DNA of 12,770 nt from JACCUZ01 sp038246575. Its GTDB lineage: Bacteria; Actinomycetota; Actinomycetes; JACCUZ01. The notes below the pieces were generated by a model, which was not told where the DNA came from, ran no database searches, and saw nothing but the letters and a program-made list of their open reading frames with translations. Positions 5,809 to 11,259 of the stretch are shown in pieces; the stretch's first letter is position 1; each line of letters starts with the position of its first letter. The translations under genes and the position numbers were made by a program. The stretch spans positions 1 through 12,770 of the forward strand of contig JBBRVU010000119.1 of assembly GCA_038246575.1 (NCBI GenBank), given 5' to 3'.

Positions 5809-7241
5809 GAGCTCTGGCCCATCGGGCTGTCGGCGACCGATCGCGGGGCCGCACTCGTCCCGACGCGCGGGGTCGGGCTCAGCGGAAGGCGCATGGTGAA
5901 CCGGGCGCCTGGCCGACCTGGCTCGGACCAGCAGCGGACGGTGCCGCCGTGGCCACGGATCGTCTCGGCCACCAGGCTCAGGCCCAGCCCGGTGCCAGGC
6001 AGAGATCCGCGCGATCCGCCACGGACGAAGCGGTGGAACACTCGCTCCCGGTCGGGTTCGTCCACACCAGCCCCCGCGTCCTCGACAGTGATGCACACCG
6101 AGTCGCCCTCTCGGGTCAGTGCGACGCCGGTCAGCCCGTTGCCGTGCCGATCGGCGTTCTCGAACAGGTTCACCAGGGCTCGGTGCAGCTGGGACTTGTC
6201 GGCCAGGACCACGGCCGACCGGGCCCCGGGATCTCCGCGCAGGAGGGAAAGCGGTCGGTCGCCGGCATCCAGGGCATGGTGCACGAGGTCGCCGACGGTC
6301 ACCGGGTCCCGCACTGGTGCCGCTGCCGTGGACTCCAGGCGGCCCAGCTCCAGCAGGTCCTCGATCGCGCGCCGGAACCGATCCAGGTCCCGGGCGATGA
6401 GGTCGAGCGCCTGCTGCGATCGTGGCGGCAGGTCGTCGCGCCGGTGCTCGAGCACCGCGACACTGGTCACCACGGCCGTCAGCGGAGATCGCAGCTCGTG
6501 GCTGACGTCCGCCGCGAACCGCGCGTCGCGCTCGATGCGCTCCCGCACCGTGTCGACCATGCTGTTGAACGAGCCCACGATCGTTGCGAGGTCAGGGTCC
6601 TCCGTGAGCGGTAGCCGGGTGTCCAGCTCGCCACCGGCGATGCGAGCCGCGGCCGAGGCCACGTCGTCCAGCGGCGCGACGACCCGCCGCGCAGCCCACC
6701 GACCGACGAGGGCTCCCCCGGCCGCGGTGAGCACGGCGAACACCAGCAGCACGACGCCAAGGGTGCGCAGCGAGCTGTCCAGCTCAGGGGTGCCGGCTAC
6801 CTCGTAGAACTCCGCGTCGACGCCCGGCAGCGGCACCCCGATGATGAGCCCCGGTGTGCCGGCCGAGCTCCCCCAGGTCACGGTGGCCTGCCCGTCGCGG
6901 ACGGCCGTGACGACGCTCACCGGCACGGCGCTCTCCCCGACCTGCAGCGAGGACGAGAACCACCGGTCCCGCCGGTGGACCAGCACAGTGGCGTCGGCCG
7001 GTGGGCTGAGGGCGCCCAGCACGTCGCTGACCTTTGTCCGCGGCGTCAGCAGCCCGTCGCGGACGTACGAGGCATCGGCGAACGCCTGCCGGACGGCGCC
7101 GCGTTCCCGCTGGTCGATCAGGTAGTTGCGGGCCGTGACGTACGTGCCCACCGCCATCGTCGCGGCGAGGAGGGTGGCGCCGATCGCGAAGGCGAGCGTG
7201 ACCGACGTGCGCAGGCCCAGCGGCGACCGCCACCACCTCAC
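5805..7241 (-). CDS. Sensor histidine kinase (HAMP, HisKA, HATPase; MtrB-like)
   Basis: A 478-residue membrane sensor kinase. TM1 is about residues 12-35, an extracytoplasmic sensing region about 36-158, TM2 about 159-182, and HAMP about 183-236. The dimerisation/phosphoacceptor helix contains DVSHELRSPLTAV with His248 as the phosphorylated residue. The ATPase domain shows the N box NLFENADRHG (Asn358, Asn362), G1 VEDAGAGV (387-394), F box FHRFVRG (402-408) and G2 GTGLGLSLV (416-424), all intact, so the kinase should be active. The start is GTG 7241, giving a GTGA overlap with the response-regulator stop. The H-box and architecture resemble MtrB-type actinobacterial kinases, and the GerMN lipoprotein downstream fits that comparison, but I would not call it mtrB itself. 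The ligand is unknown. Confidence 0.95.
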   Translation of the reverse strand: MRWWRSPLGLRTSVTLAFAIGATLLAATMAVGTYVTARNYLIDQRERGAVRQAFADASYVRDGLLTPRTKVSDVLGALSPPADATVLVHRRDRWFSSSLQVGESAVPVSVVTAVRDGQATVTWGSSAGTPGLIIGVPLPGVDAEFYEVAGTPELDSSLRTLGVVLLVFAVLTAAGGALVGRWAARRVVAPLDDVASAAARIAGGELDTRLPLTEDPDLATIVGSFNSMVDTVRERIERDARFAADVSHELRSPLTAVVTSVAVLEHRRDDLPPRSQQALDLIARDLDRFRRAIEDLLELGRLESTAAAPVRDPVTVGDLVHHALDAGDRPLSLLRGDPGARSAVVLADKSQLHRALVNLFENADRHGNGLTGVALTREGDSVCITVEDAGAGVDEPDRERVFHRFVRGGSRGSLPGTGLGLSLVAETIRGHGGTVRCWSEPGRPGARFTMRLPLSPTPRVGTSAAPRSVADSPMGQSS

Positions 7242-7954
7242 TGCTGGTCCAGCCGGTACCCGAGGCCGCGAACCGTCACGACGATGTGTGGGTCACCCGC
7301 GTCGCGCTCGATCTTGGTGCGTAGCCGACGGACGTGTACGTCCACGATGCGCTCGTCGCCGAAGTACCCCCGGTCCCAGACCGCGTCCAGCAGCGACTGA
7401 CGGCTGCGCACCCGGCCGGCGGGAGACGCCAGCTCGCACAGGAGGCGGTACTCGGTCACGGTCAGGTGGACCGCCTCCGTGCCCCGCCGGGTGGTGCCGG
7501 CGCCCATGTTGAGGACGAGCGGGGGATCTGCGGCGTCGAGCACCAGCGCGTCGTCGGCGCTGGTCGTGTCGGTCGAGGTCTGCGATCGACCTCGGCGCCG
7601 CAAGGCGTGCAGCCGGGCCATGACCTCCTTGACCACGAAAGGCTTGGTGACGTAGTCGTCCGCCCCGGCCTCGAGCGCGGTCACGATGTCGGTGGTGTCG
7701 TCGCGCGCGCTGAGCACGATGATCGGCGCGTCGCTGACCGGCCGGACCCGGCGGATGAACGTGAACCCGTCCATCCCGCCGAGCATGAGGTCGACCAGCA
7801 TGAGGTCGACGGGGTTCTCGGACACCAGGCGCAGGGCGTCCTCGGCCCGGGGCGCGTCCTGGACTCGGAAGCCCTCGTCCTCGAGCGCCAGCCGCAGAGC
7901 GGTACGGATCCCGTCGTCGTCTTCGAGCACCAGAACTGTCGGCATCGCGCTCAT
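7238..7954 (-). CDS. OmpR/PhoB-family response regulator
   Basis: A 238-residue DNA-binding response regulator, first gene of the operon. The receiver domain (about 5-118) has the acidic pocket Glu11/Asp12/Asp13, phosphoacceptor Asp55 in LVDLMLGGMDG, Ser82 in LSARDD and Lys104 in VTKPF, all present. A linker of about 25 residues leads to the winged-helix output domain (about 140-236), with LTVTEYRLLCELA, the recognition region RSRQSLLDAVW and DVHVRRLRTKIE, ending in VRGLGYRL. Asp55 should be phosphorylated by the kinase encoded four bases downstream. The start ATG at 7954 has only a weak ribosome site; ATG 7945 (three codons in) is an alternative. Targets are unknown but may include the operon itself. 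Confidence 0.95.
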   Translation of the reverse strand: MSAMPTVLVLEDDDGIRTALRLALEDEGFRVQDAPRAEDALRLVSENPVDLMLVDLMLGGMDGFTFIRRVRPVSDAPIIVLSARDDTTDIVTALEAGADDYVTKPFVVKEVMARLHALRRRGRSQTSTDTTSADDALVLDAADPPLVLNMGAGTTRRGTEAVHLTVTEYRLLCELASPAGRVRSRQSLLDAVWDRGYFGDERIVDVHVRRLRTKIERDAGDPHIVVTVRGLGYRLDQQ

Positions 7955-8130
7955 GCTGCCAGCGTCAGGGCACCCGGGCCAGCCGAAGGGTCACTCTGCG
8001 CGACCACCGGCCCGAAGCCGCCTGGCCGGAGCGCTCACTCGTCACAGAACCGCAACATGATCGTCCGACGGACTGCAACCTCTTGACGGCAGCCTGCTCT
8101 TCCAGCCGTCGCGACCACAGGAGGATCGAG
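7955..8130. promoter_or_regulatory. Divergent region between the response-regulator operon and the small acidic protein
   Basis: This 176-bp gap must hold the operon's promoter (minus) and probably that of the small gene (plus). Inverted repeat CCGGCC/GGCCGG (8007-8012 with 8024-8029) lies about 60 bp before the response-regulator start. Two similar boxes, TCACTCTGCG (7991-8000) and TCACTCGTCA (8035-8044), are 44 bp apart and share TCACTC. I cannot point to a convincing -35/-10 pair on either strand. Confidence 0.3.
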
Positions 8131-8334
8131 ATGACCAGCCCCGCGTTCACGGACGAGTTGAACCAGCAGCTGAGCATTGCCCTCTCAGAGCTCAACGAGG
8201 CGACGGCGGCTGCAGATGACGACGCCGCCGAGACCGCAGCCGCCCGAGTGGCCGACCTGGCCGAGCTGGCGCGCAGCCGCGGCGTGGACGTCCAGCAGGA
8301 AGGTGCGGGCTGGCCCGAGGCAGCCGCCTGCTGA
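8131..8334 (+). CDS. Small acidic helical protein of unknown function
   Basis: A 67-residue protein that I do not recognise. The ATG at 8131 has an excellent ribosome site: AGGAGG six bases upstream (8119-8124). This decides the start over the further upstream TTG. The sequence is Ala/Glu/Asp rich: SPAFTDELNQQLSIALSELNEATAAADDDAAETAAARV, then LAELARSRGVDVQQEGAG, ending in AAAC. It should be mostly alpha helical with hydrophobic heptad spacing in the first half (Leu10, Leu14, Leu18, Leu21), so a coiled coil or helical hairpin is plausible. There is no signal peptide or membrane segment. The Cys at the very C-terminus is a curiosity. It is divergent from the two-component operon and converges with the phosphatase-like gene. 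The strong Shine-Dalgarno and codon use argue for a real gene. Confidence 0.7.
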   Translation: MTSPAFTDELNQQLSIALSELNEATAAADDDAAETAAARVADLAELARSRGVDVQQEGAGWPEAAAC

Positions 8335-8425
8335 TCCTCCAGAACCTGGGCAACGGGGTTCGCGCCGGCTTCCGCGACGTGGGAGGGGAGTTGCGGGAAC
8401 GGTCGCCCCGATGCCTGGCACGGGG

Positions 8426-8471
8426 GCCCTAGGGTCCAGACGTCGAGCACGCGGACACGGGGCCCTAGGGC
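8426..8471. terminator. Repeat hairpin between converging genes
   Basis: CCCTAGGG occurs at 8427-8434 and 8463-8470, and each copy sits in a longer direct repeat CACGGGG(G)CCCTAGGG. The unit is itself palindromic, so the two copies can also pair with each other. Pairing gives an 11-bp stem (8427-8437 with 8460-8470, one G-T wobble) plus one outer G-C pair and a loop of about 22 bases. It lies between the stops at 8334 (+) and 8479 (-) and probably acts as a bidirectional terminator. Confidence 0.6.
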
Positions 8472-8478
8472 GCGGGGG

Positions 8479-8994
8479 TCAGGCCGGCAGCCGCCGGGCC
8501 ACGGCGACTGCGCCGCTCGTCGCGCCGGAGAGCACCGTCGCGACCAGTTGGGCGGGGTCGGTGTCGCGAGCGGTGTCCGGGCCGGCACTGAGCAGGGCGA
8601 CGATCCCGTCCGGGTGGGCGTCGAGGACGGCGGCCGAGCACATGACCAGCAGGTCGCCGGGCGCGAGCACGCACTCCCCGCGGACACCGGCGTCCGCCGG
8701 GAACAGCCAAGGTCCCTCCGCCGCGACGATCAGGGCCGGCGGGGCGCAGCGCGTCACAAGGTGCACGGAGCCGTCGGCCCGCAGGTCGGCAGCCAGCATG
8801 CTGCGCAGCTGCCGGGGCACTGCGGACGGGCCGGAGCCCGGATGCCGGTCGCCCACCCGGATGTGCAGCCCCAGGTTGTCATCGGTCACCCGCGTCAGGC
8901 CAGGCTGACTGCCGGCGACCTGGACTTCCCAGTGTCGTTCAGAGCTCAGCAGCCACGGGTCGCGCAGGGCGACGGCGGTCACGGATGCCGCCAT
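8479..8994 (-). CDS. Putative degenerate SpoIIE/PP2C-like phosphatase
   Basis: A 171-residue protein with no clear family motif. Its second half resembles the C-terminal part of SpoIIE/PP2C-type serine phosphatases: DGSVHLVTRCAPPALIV (74-90) where SpoIIE proteins have a strand ending AGHPPP; then GECVLAPGDLLVMCSAAVLD (106-125) where they have LxPGDLLLLYTDGV; then a final strand SGAVAVARRLPA where they have DDxTLLVLRR. At each of these places the acidic or His residues expected for metal binding are changed, so a catalytic role is doubtful. The protein is shorter than a full phosphatase domain. It overlaps the STAS gene by 16 bp and is translated after it, the usual partner of such phosphatases. 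It may be a pseudo-phosphatase binding partner. A wholly different family is possible. Confidence 0.45.
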   Translation of the reverse strand: MAASVTAVALRDPWLLSSERHWEVQVAGSQPGLTRVTDDNLGLHIRVGDRHPGSGPSAVPRQLRSMLAADLRADGSVHLVTRCAPPALIVAAEGPWLFPADAGVRGECVLAPGDLLVMCSAAVLDAHPDGIVALLSAGPDTARDTDPAQLVATVLSGATSGAVAVARRLPA

Positions 8995-9320
8995 GGTGAC
9001 GGGAGCGTGCTCGTGGTGTCGACCTCGAACAACCTTCCCAGCTCGCTGCGGGCGACCAGGGCGGCGCAGCGCCTGTTCGGCGCGTGCAGCACCACGCGTC
9101 CGCCGCGTGCGGTCGCCTCCCGCCGGGCATACAGCAGCGCGGCGACGGTGTCCGAGGAGAAGCGCTGCAGTCGGGAGACGTCGACCAGCAGCGTGTTGAT
9201 CCCGTCCAGGAAGACGGTGCGCAGGCTCGAGGGCAGGTCAGCCGGAGTGACCTTGCCGTCGTCGTCGAGGGTGATCACGGCGTAGCTCGGATGCCGCGTC
9301 GTGACCGTCATCTGAGTCAT
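8979..9320 (-). CDS. STAS-domain protein (anti-sigma factor antagonist type)
   Basis: A 113-residue STAS-fold protein of the SpoIIAA/RsbV type, which bind anti-sigma kinases in partner-switching circuits. Visible are strand YAVITLDDDGKV, then INTLLVDVSRLQRFSSDTVAALLYARREATARGG, followed by strand RVVLHAP and helix RRCAALVARSELGRLFEV. The site that is usually (I/M)DSSG or DSTG reads FSSDT (54-58): the phosphorylatable position aligns with Ser56, but the preceding Asp and the following Gly are replaced. ATG 9320 has GGGGGTGG seven bases upstream; ATG 9311 is a possible shorter start. The 16-bp overlap with the following gene implies coupling. No sigma factor or RsbW-type kinase lies in the window, so the target is unknown. 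Confidence 0.8.
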   Translation of the reverse strand: MTQMTVTTRHPSYAVITLDDDGKVTPADLPSSLRTVFLDGINTLLVDVSRLQRFSSDTVAALLYARREATARGGRVVLHAPNRRCAALVARSELGRLFEVDTTSTLPSPWRHP

Positions 9321-9462
9321 CGCTCGACCACCCCCAGTGCTGGCGTGACCGTCCCGATGACGTCACGACGATCGAGGATGGTCGGCGGATGTTGCGTCCG
9401 AGGGATCGGCGACTTTGCAGTTGTGTGAACATGCGGAACCGCTCTGTCGCGGCGGCTCCGGG
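9321..9462. other. Intergenic region upstream of the STAS gene
   Basis: The STAS gene and thioredoxin are both on the minus strand, with 142 bp between them. The region holds the perfect palindrome TGACGTCA (9358-9365), 38-45 bp upstream of the STAS ATG, a position fitting an operator. No convincing terminator for thioredoxin or sigma-factor consensus was found. Confidence 0.35.
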
Positions 9463-9849
9463 TCAGCCGTGCTCGGCTGCCCCGTGCGCGAGCTCCTCGG
9501 CGGCCACCTGGGCCCGTACCTCGTCCATGTCGAGCCCGCGGACGGCCGTGATCAGCTGGTCGAGGGCCGCCGCCGGCAGCGCGCCGGGCTGGGCGAAGAC
9601 CAGGATGCCCTCGCGGAACGCCATCAGGGTGGGGATCGACGTGATGGACGCCTGCTGGGCCAGCGACTGCTCCGCCTCCGTGTCGACCTTGGCGAAGGTG
9701 ATGTCCGCGTTCTGCTCGGACGCCTGCTCGAAGACCGGTCCGAAGGCGCGGCACGGGCCGCACCAGGCGGCCCAGAAGTCCACGAGCAGGAGGTCGCTGT
9801 CCTCGACAAGCTGGTCGAAGCCGTCGGCAGTCGCGGTGATGGTTGCCAT
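9463..9849 (-). CDS. trxA: Thioredoxin
   Basis: A 128-residue cytoplasmic thioredoxin, reducing protein disulfides with electrons from thioredoxin reductase. The fold is complete: the first helix/strand (FDQLVEDSDLLLVDFWA), active site WCGPC (29-33), strand ITFAKVDTEAE, the cis-proline segment SIPTLMAF (Pro73) and a C-terminal helix (ALDQLITAVRG). The redox pair is Cys30 and Cys33. The tail after about 107 (DMDEVRAQVAAEELAHGAAEHG) is longer than usual and Ala/Glu/His rich, of unknown role. ATG 9849 is fixed by homology; the ribosome site (GAAG) is weak. The frame continues upstream without coding homology and is rejected. It is divergent from the Nudix gene with 77 bp between starts. Other thioredoxin genes probably exist in the genome, so trxA is a family symbol here. 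Confidence 0.93.
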   Translation of the reverse strand: MATITATADGFDQLVEDSDLLLVDFWAAWCGPCRAFGPVFEQASEQNADITFAKVDTEAEQSLAQQASITSIPTLMAFREGILVFAQPGALPAAALDQLITAVRGLDMDEVRAQVAAEELAHGAAEHG

Positions 9850-9926
9850 GTCTTCGAGAACACCCGGACGGGCCGGATTCCTTCCGGCCGTCGCCGGCGG
9901 GCACCCGGACGGGGCAGGATGCCCTG

Positions 9927-10421
9927 GTGCCGGGTCGTCGGAGTGCCGGGCTGCTCGTGCACCGTGGTCAGCCGCCGAGCGGTCTCGAGGTCCTGATCGG
10001 GCACATGGGCGGTCCCTTCTGGGCCAGCCGCCAGGAGGGTGCGTGGTCGGTGCCCAAGGGGGAGTACGGGCCGGACGAAGACCCGCTCGCGGCCGCGCGG
10101 CGGGAGTTCGCCGAAGAGGTCGGGCTGCCAGTCCCGTCCGGCGATCCGCTGGACCTCGGCACAGTGCGCCAGTCCGCTGCCAAGGAGGTGTCGATCTGGG
10201 CGGTCGCGGCCGACTCGATCGATCTCGACCCGGCGCGGGCCATGAGCAACACCTTTGAGATGGAGTGGCCGCGGGGCTCCGGGCGCATCCAGGAGTTCCC
10301 CGAGCTGGACCGGGTGGCCTGGGTCTCGCTCGATGATGCCCGCCGCTTGCTGGTGCGTGCCCAGACGACGTTCCTCGACCGGCTCGTCGACGCCCTGACG
10401 TCGGAGATCGCACGTGGCTGA
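9927..10421 (+). CDS. Nudix hydrolase (COG4119-type)
   Basis: A 164-residue Nudix hydrolase, cleaving a nucleoside diphosphate linked to another moiety, with substrate not predictable. The Nudix box matches the consensus GX5EX7REUXEEXGU exactly at residues 45-67 (Gly45, Glu51, Arg59, Glu60, Glu63, Glu64, Gly66), so metal-dependent catalysis should be intact. The preceding GHMGGPFWASRQEGAWSVPKGE is characteristic of the COG4119 predicted NTP pyrophosphohydrolases. The start is GTG 9927 with GGCAGGA seven bases before it, and translation begins MPGRRSAGLLV; the longer frame from 9843 lacks homology. The stop overlaps the pentapeptide gene by eight bases. Its cytoplasmic housecleaning role is inference. 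Confidence 0.92.
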   Translation: MPGRRSAGLLVHRGQPPSGLEVLIGHMGGPFWASRQEGAWSVPKGEYGPDEDPLAAARREFAEEVGLPVPSGDPLDLGTVRQSAAKEVSIWAVAADSIDLDPARAMSNTFEMEWPRGSGRIQEFPELDRVAWVSLDDARRLLVRAQTTFLDRLVDALTSEIARG

Positions 10422-11013
10422 CAGGGGCGCCGAGGGCGAGCGGTTCGCCGGAGTCGACTGGTACGGCGAGGACCTGGGCGCCAGCGTCTTCGTCGAGTGT
10501 GTCTTCATCGACGCCGACCTCACGGAGGTGGCCACTCGCGGCGCGCGGTTCGAGAACTGCGAGTTCCGAGGCGGAGCACTCAATGCCTCGATCCATGACG
10601 AGACGTCGTTCACCGGCTGCAAGTTCACCCGCACGTCCTTCTTCGCCGCGAGTCTGCGCGGCTGCAAGCTGGTCGGGTCAACCTTCTCGGGGGCGAAGCT
10701 GCGACCGATGACCGTCGAGGGCGGGAACTGGTCGTACGTCTCGCTGCGCGGTGCCGATCTGTCCGGGGTGGACCTGTCGGGCCTTCGCCTCGTCGAGGCC
10801 GACCTCACCGAGGCGAACCTGCGCGAGTCGGTGCTGCGCGACGTCGACCTGTCCCGGGCGACGCTGCGCGATACCCGGCTCGACGGGGCCGATCTGGTCG
10901 GCGCCGACCTCAGCGAGGTCGGCCTCGTCGGGCTGGACTGGACCGGAGTGCGGATCGACGTCGGGCAGGCGATGCTCATCGCGACGGCCCACGGCGCCGT
11001 CATCGCCGGCTGA
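10414..11013 (+). CDS. Pentapeptide-repeat protein
   Basis: A 199-residue pentapeptide-repeat protein whose repeats A(D/N)LxX form a right-handed quadrilateral beta-helix. Repeats are loose in the first half (FVECVFIDADLTEVATRGA, FENCEFRGGALNASI, FTGCKFTRTSFF) and regular in the second (RGADLSGVDLSGLRLVEADL, TEANLRESVLRDVDLS, GADLVGADLSEVGL). A non-repeat stretch at about 96-110 (KLRPMTVEGGNWSYV) divides the two, as in Qnr/MfpA-like proteins that are two-part helices. The C-terminus DVGQAMLIATAHGAVIAG is a capping helix. Qnr/MfpA proteins mimic DNA and protect gyrase, but similarity here does not establish that; function is unknown. GTG 10414 has GGAGA six to seven bases upstream and lies eight bases inside the Nudix gene, so the two are coupled. 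Confidence 0.9.
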   Translation: MADRGAEGERFAGVDWYGEDLGASVFVECVFIDADLTEVATRGARFENCEFRGGALNASIHDETSFTGCKFTRTSFFAASLRGCKLVGSTFSGAKLRPMTVEGGNWSYVSLRGADLSGVDLSGLRLVEADLTEANLRESVLRDVDLSRATLRDTRLDGADLVGADLSEVGLVGLDWTGVRIDVGQAMLIATAHGAVIAG

Positions 11014-11018
11014 AACCC

Positions 11019-11041
11019 CACCCGGACCTCGGCCTCGGGTG
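11019..11041 (+). terminator. Hairpin after the pentapeptide gene
   Basis: CACCCG (11019-11024) and CGGGTG (11036-11041) form a perfect 6-bp stem around an 11-base loop, starting five bases after the stop. No T-tract follows. This fits an actinobacterial-style terminator of the Nudix-pentapeptide transcript. Confidence 0.55.
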
Positions 11042-11083
11042 ATGAGCGACACAGGTCATCTGGCCGGCTGCAGGCGCGGGCGC

Positions 11084-11092
11084 TGGTAGAGT
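11084..11092 (+). promoter_or_regulatory. Extended -10 promoter element
   Basis: TGGTAGAGT (11084-11092) is a TGn-type extended -10 with hexamer TAGAGT, a common actinobacterial SigA-like box. No clear -35 is seen. It would start RNA near 11099, giving a leader of about 160 nt. If so, the 5' half of the long stem at 11095-11101 would be only partly transcribed. Confidence 0.5.
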
Positions 11093-11094
11093 TG

Positions 11095-11184
11095 ATCTCG
11101 TCTACCGGTGATTCAGGGCCGAATCCGGCTCATCCAGGTCGCCACTCCCGCGAGCGAGTTGCTCGTGCGGTCGTTCTACGAGAT
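11095..11184 (+). promoter_or_regulatory. Candidate structured RNA leader before the DEAD-box gene
   Basis: Three inverted repeats are visible. The closing stem ATCTCGT (11095-11101) pairs perfectly with ACGAGAT (11178-11184). Inside it, CCG-(GT)-GATTC (11105-11114) pairs with GAATC-CGG (11121-11128) around the loop AGGGCC. A third stem, CGAGC (11151-11155), pairs with GCTCG (11161-11165) around GAGTT, extendable by a G-U and a C-G pair. Together they suggest a junction-type fold. I do not recognise an Rfam family. Cold-shock or self-regulatory leaders are common for RNA helicase genes. Confidence 0.45.
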
Positions 11185-11259
11185 GTGCTCCCCCCGGCGC
11201 GTGCGCTGAAGGTGCAGCCCTCCGGCGCGGCCACAACACCGCAACGGAGTTCTCCCCGC

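Larger units (their letters stand above)
11014..11259 (+). other. Intergenic leader region of the DEAD-box gene
   Basis: This 246-bp region between the pentapeptide gene and the helicase ATG holds no gene that I can support. It contains a probable terminator at 11019-11041 and a -10 element TAGAGT at 11087-11092. Folded inverted repeats follow at 11095-11184, then a pyrimidine-rich run around 11187-11195, and finally the GGAG ribosome site at 11246-11249, ten bases before ATG 11260. Confidence 0.6.

Noticed and set aside
5805..6096. N-terminal extension of the GerMN lipoprotein to 6096
   Set aside because: It would place the lipobox about 120 residues inside the protein and overlap the kinase gene by almost 300 bp. 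ATG 5808 gives a proper lipoprotein signal.
5164..7954. Naming the operon mtrA-mtrB-lpqB
   Set aside because: The lipoprotein lacks the long propeller half of LpqB, and regulator identity cannot be established without a phylogeny.
8083..8110. TTGACG at 8083-8088 as a -35 box for the small acidic protein gene
   Set aside because: No -10-like hexamer occurs 16-18 bases downstream.
10414..11013. Calling the pentapeptide protein a fluoroquinolone-resistance (Qnr/MfpA) gene
   Set aside because: Fold-level similarity only. Many actinobacterial pentapeptide proteins are unrelated to gyrase protection, and no diagnostic loop is visible.
11246..11255. Sequestration of the helicase Shine-Dalgarno by GGA/TCC pairing
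   Set aside because: Only three base pairs can form around a 4-base loop, too weak to matter alone.
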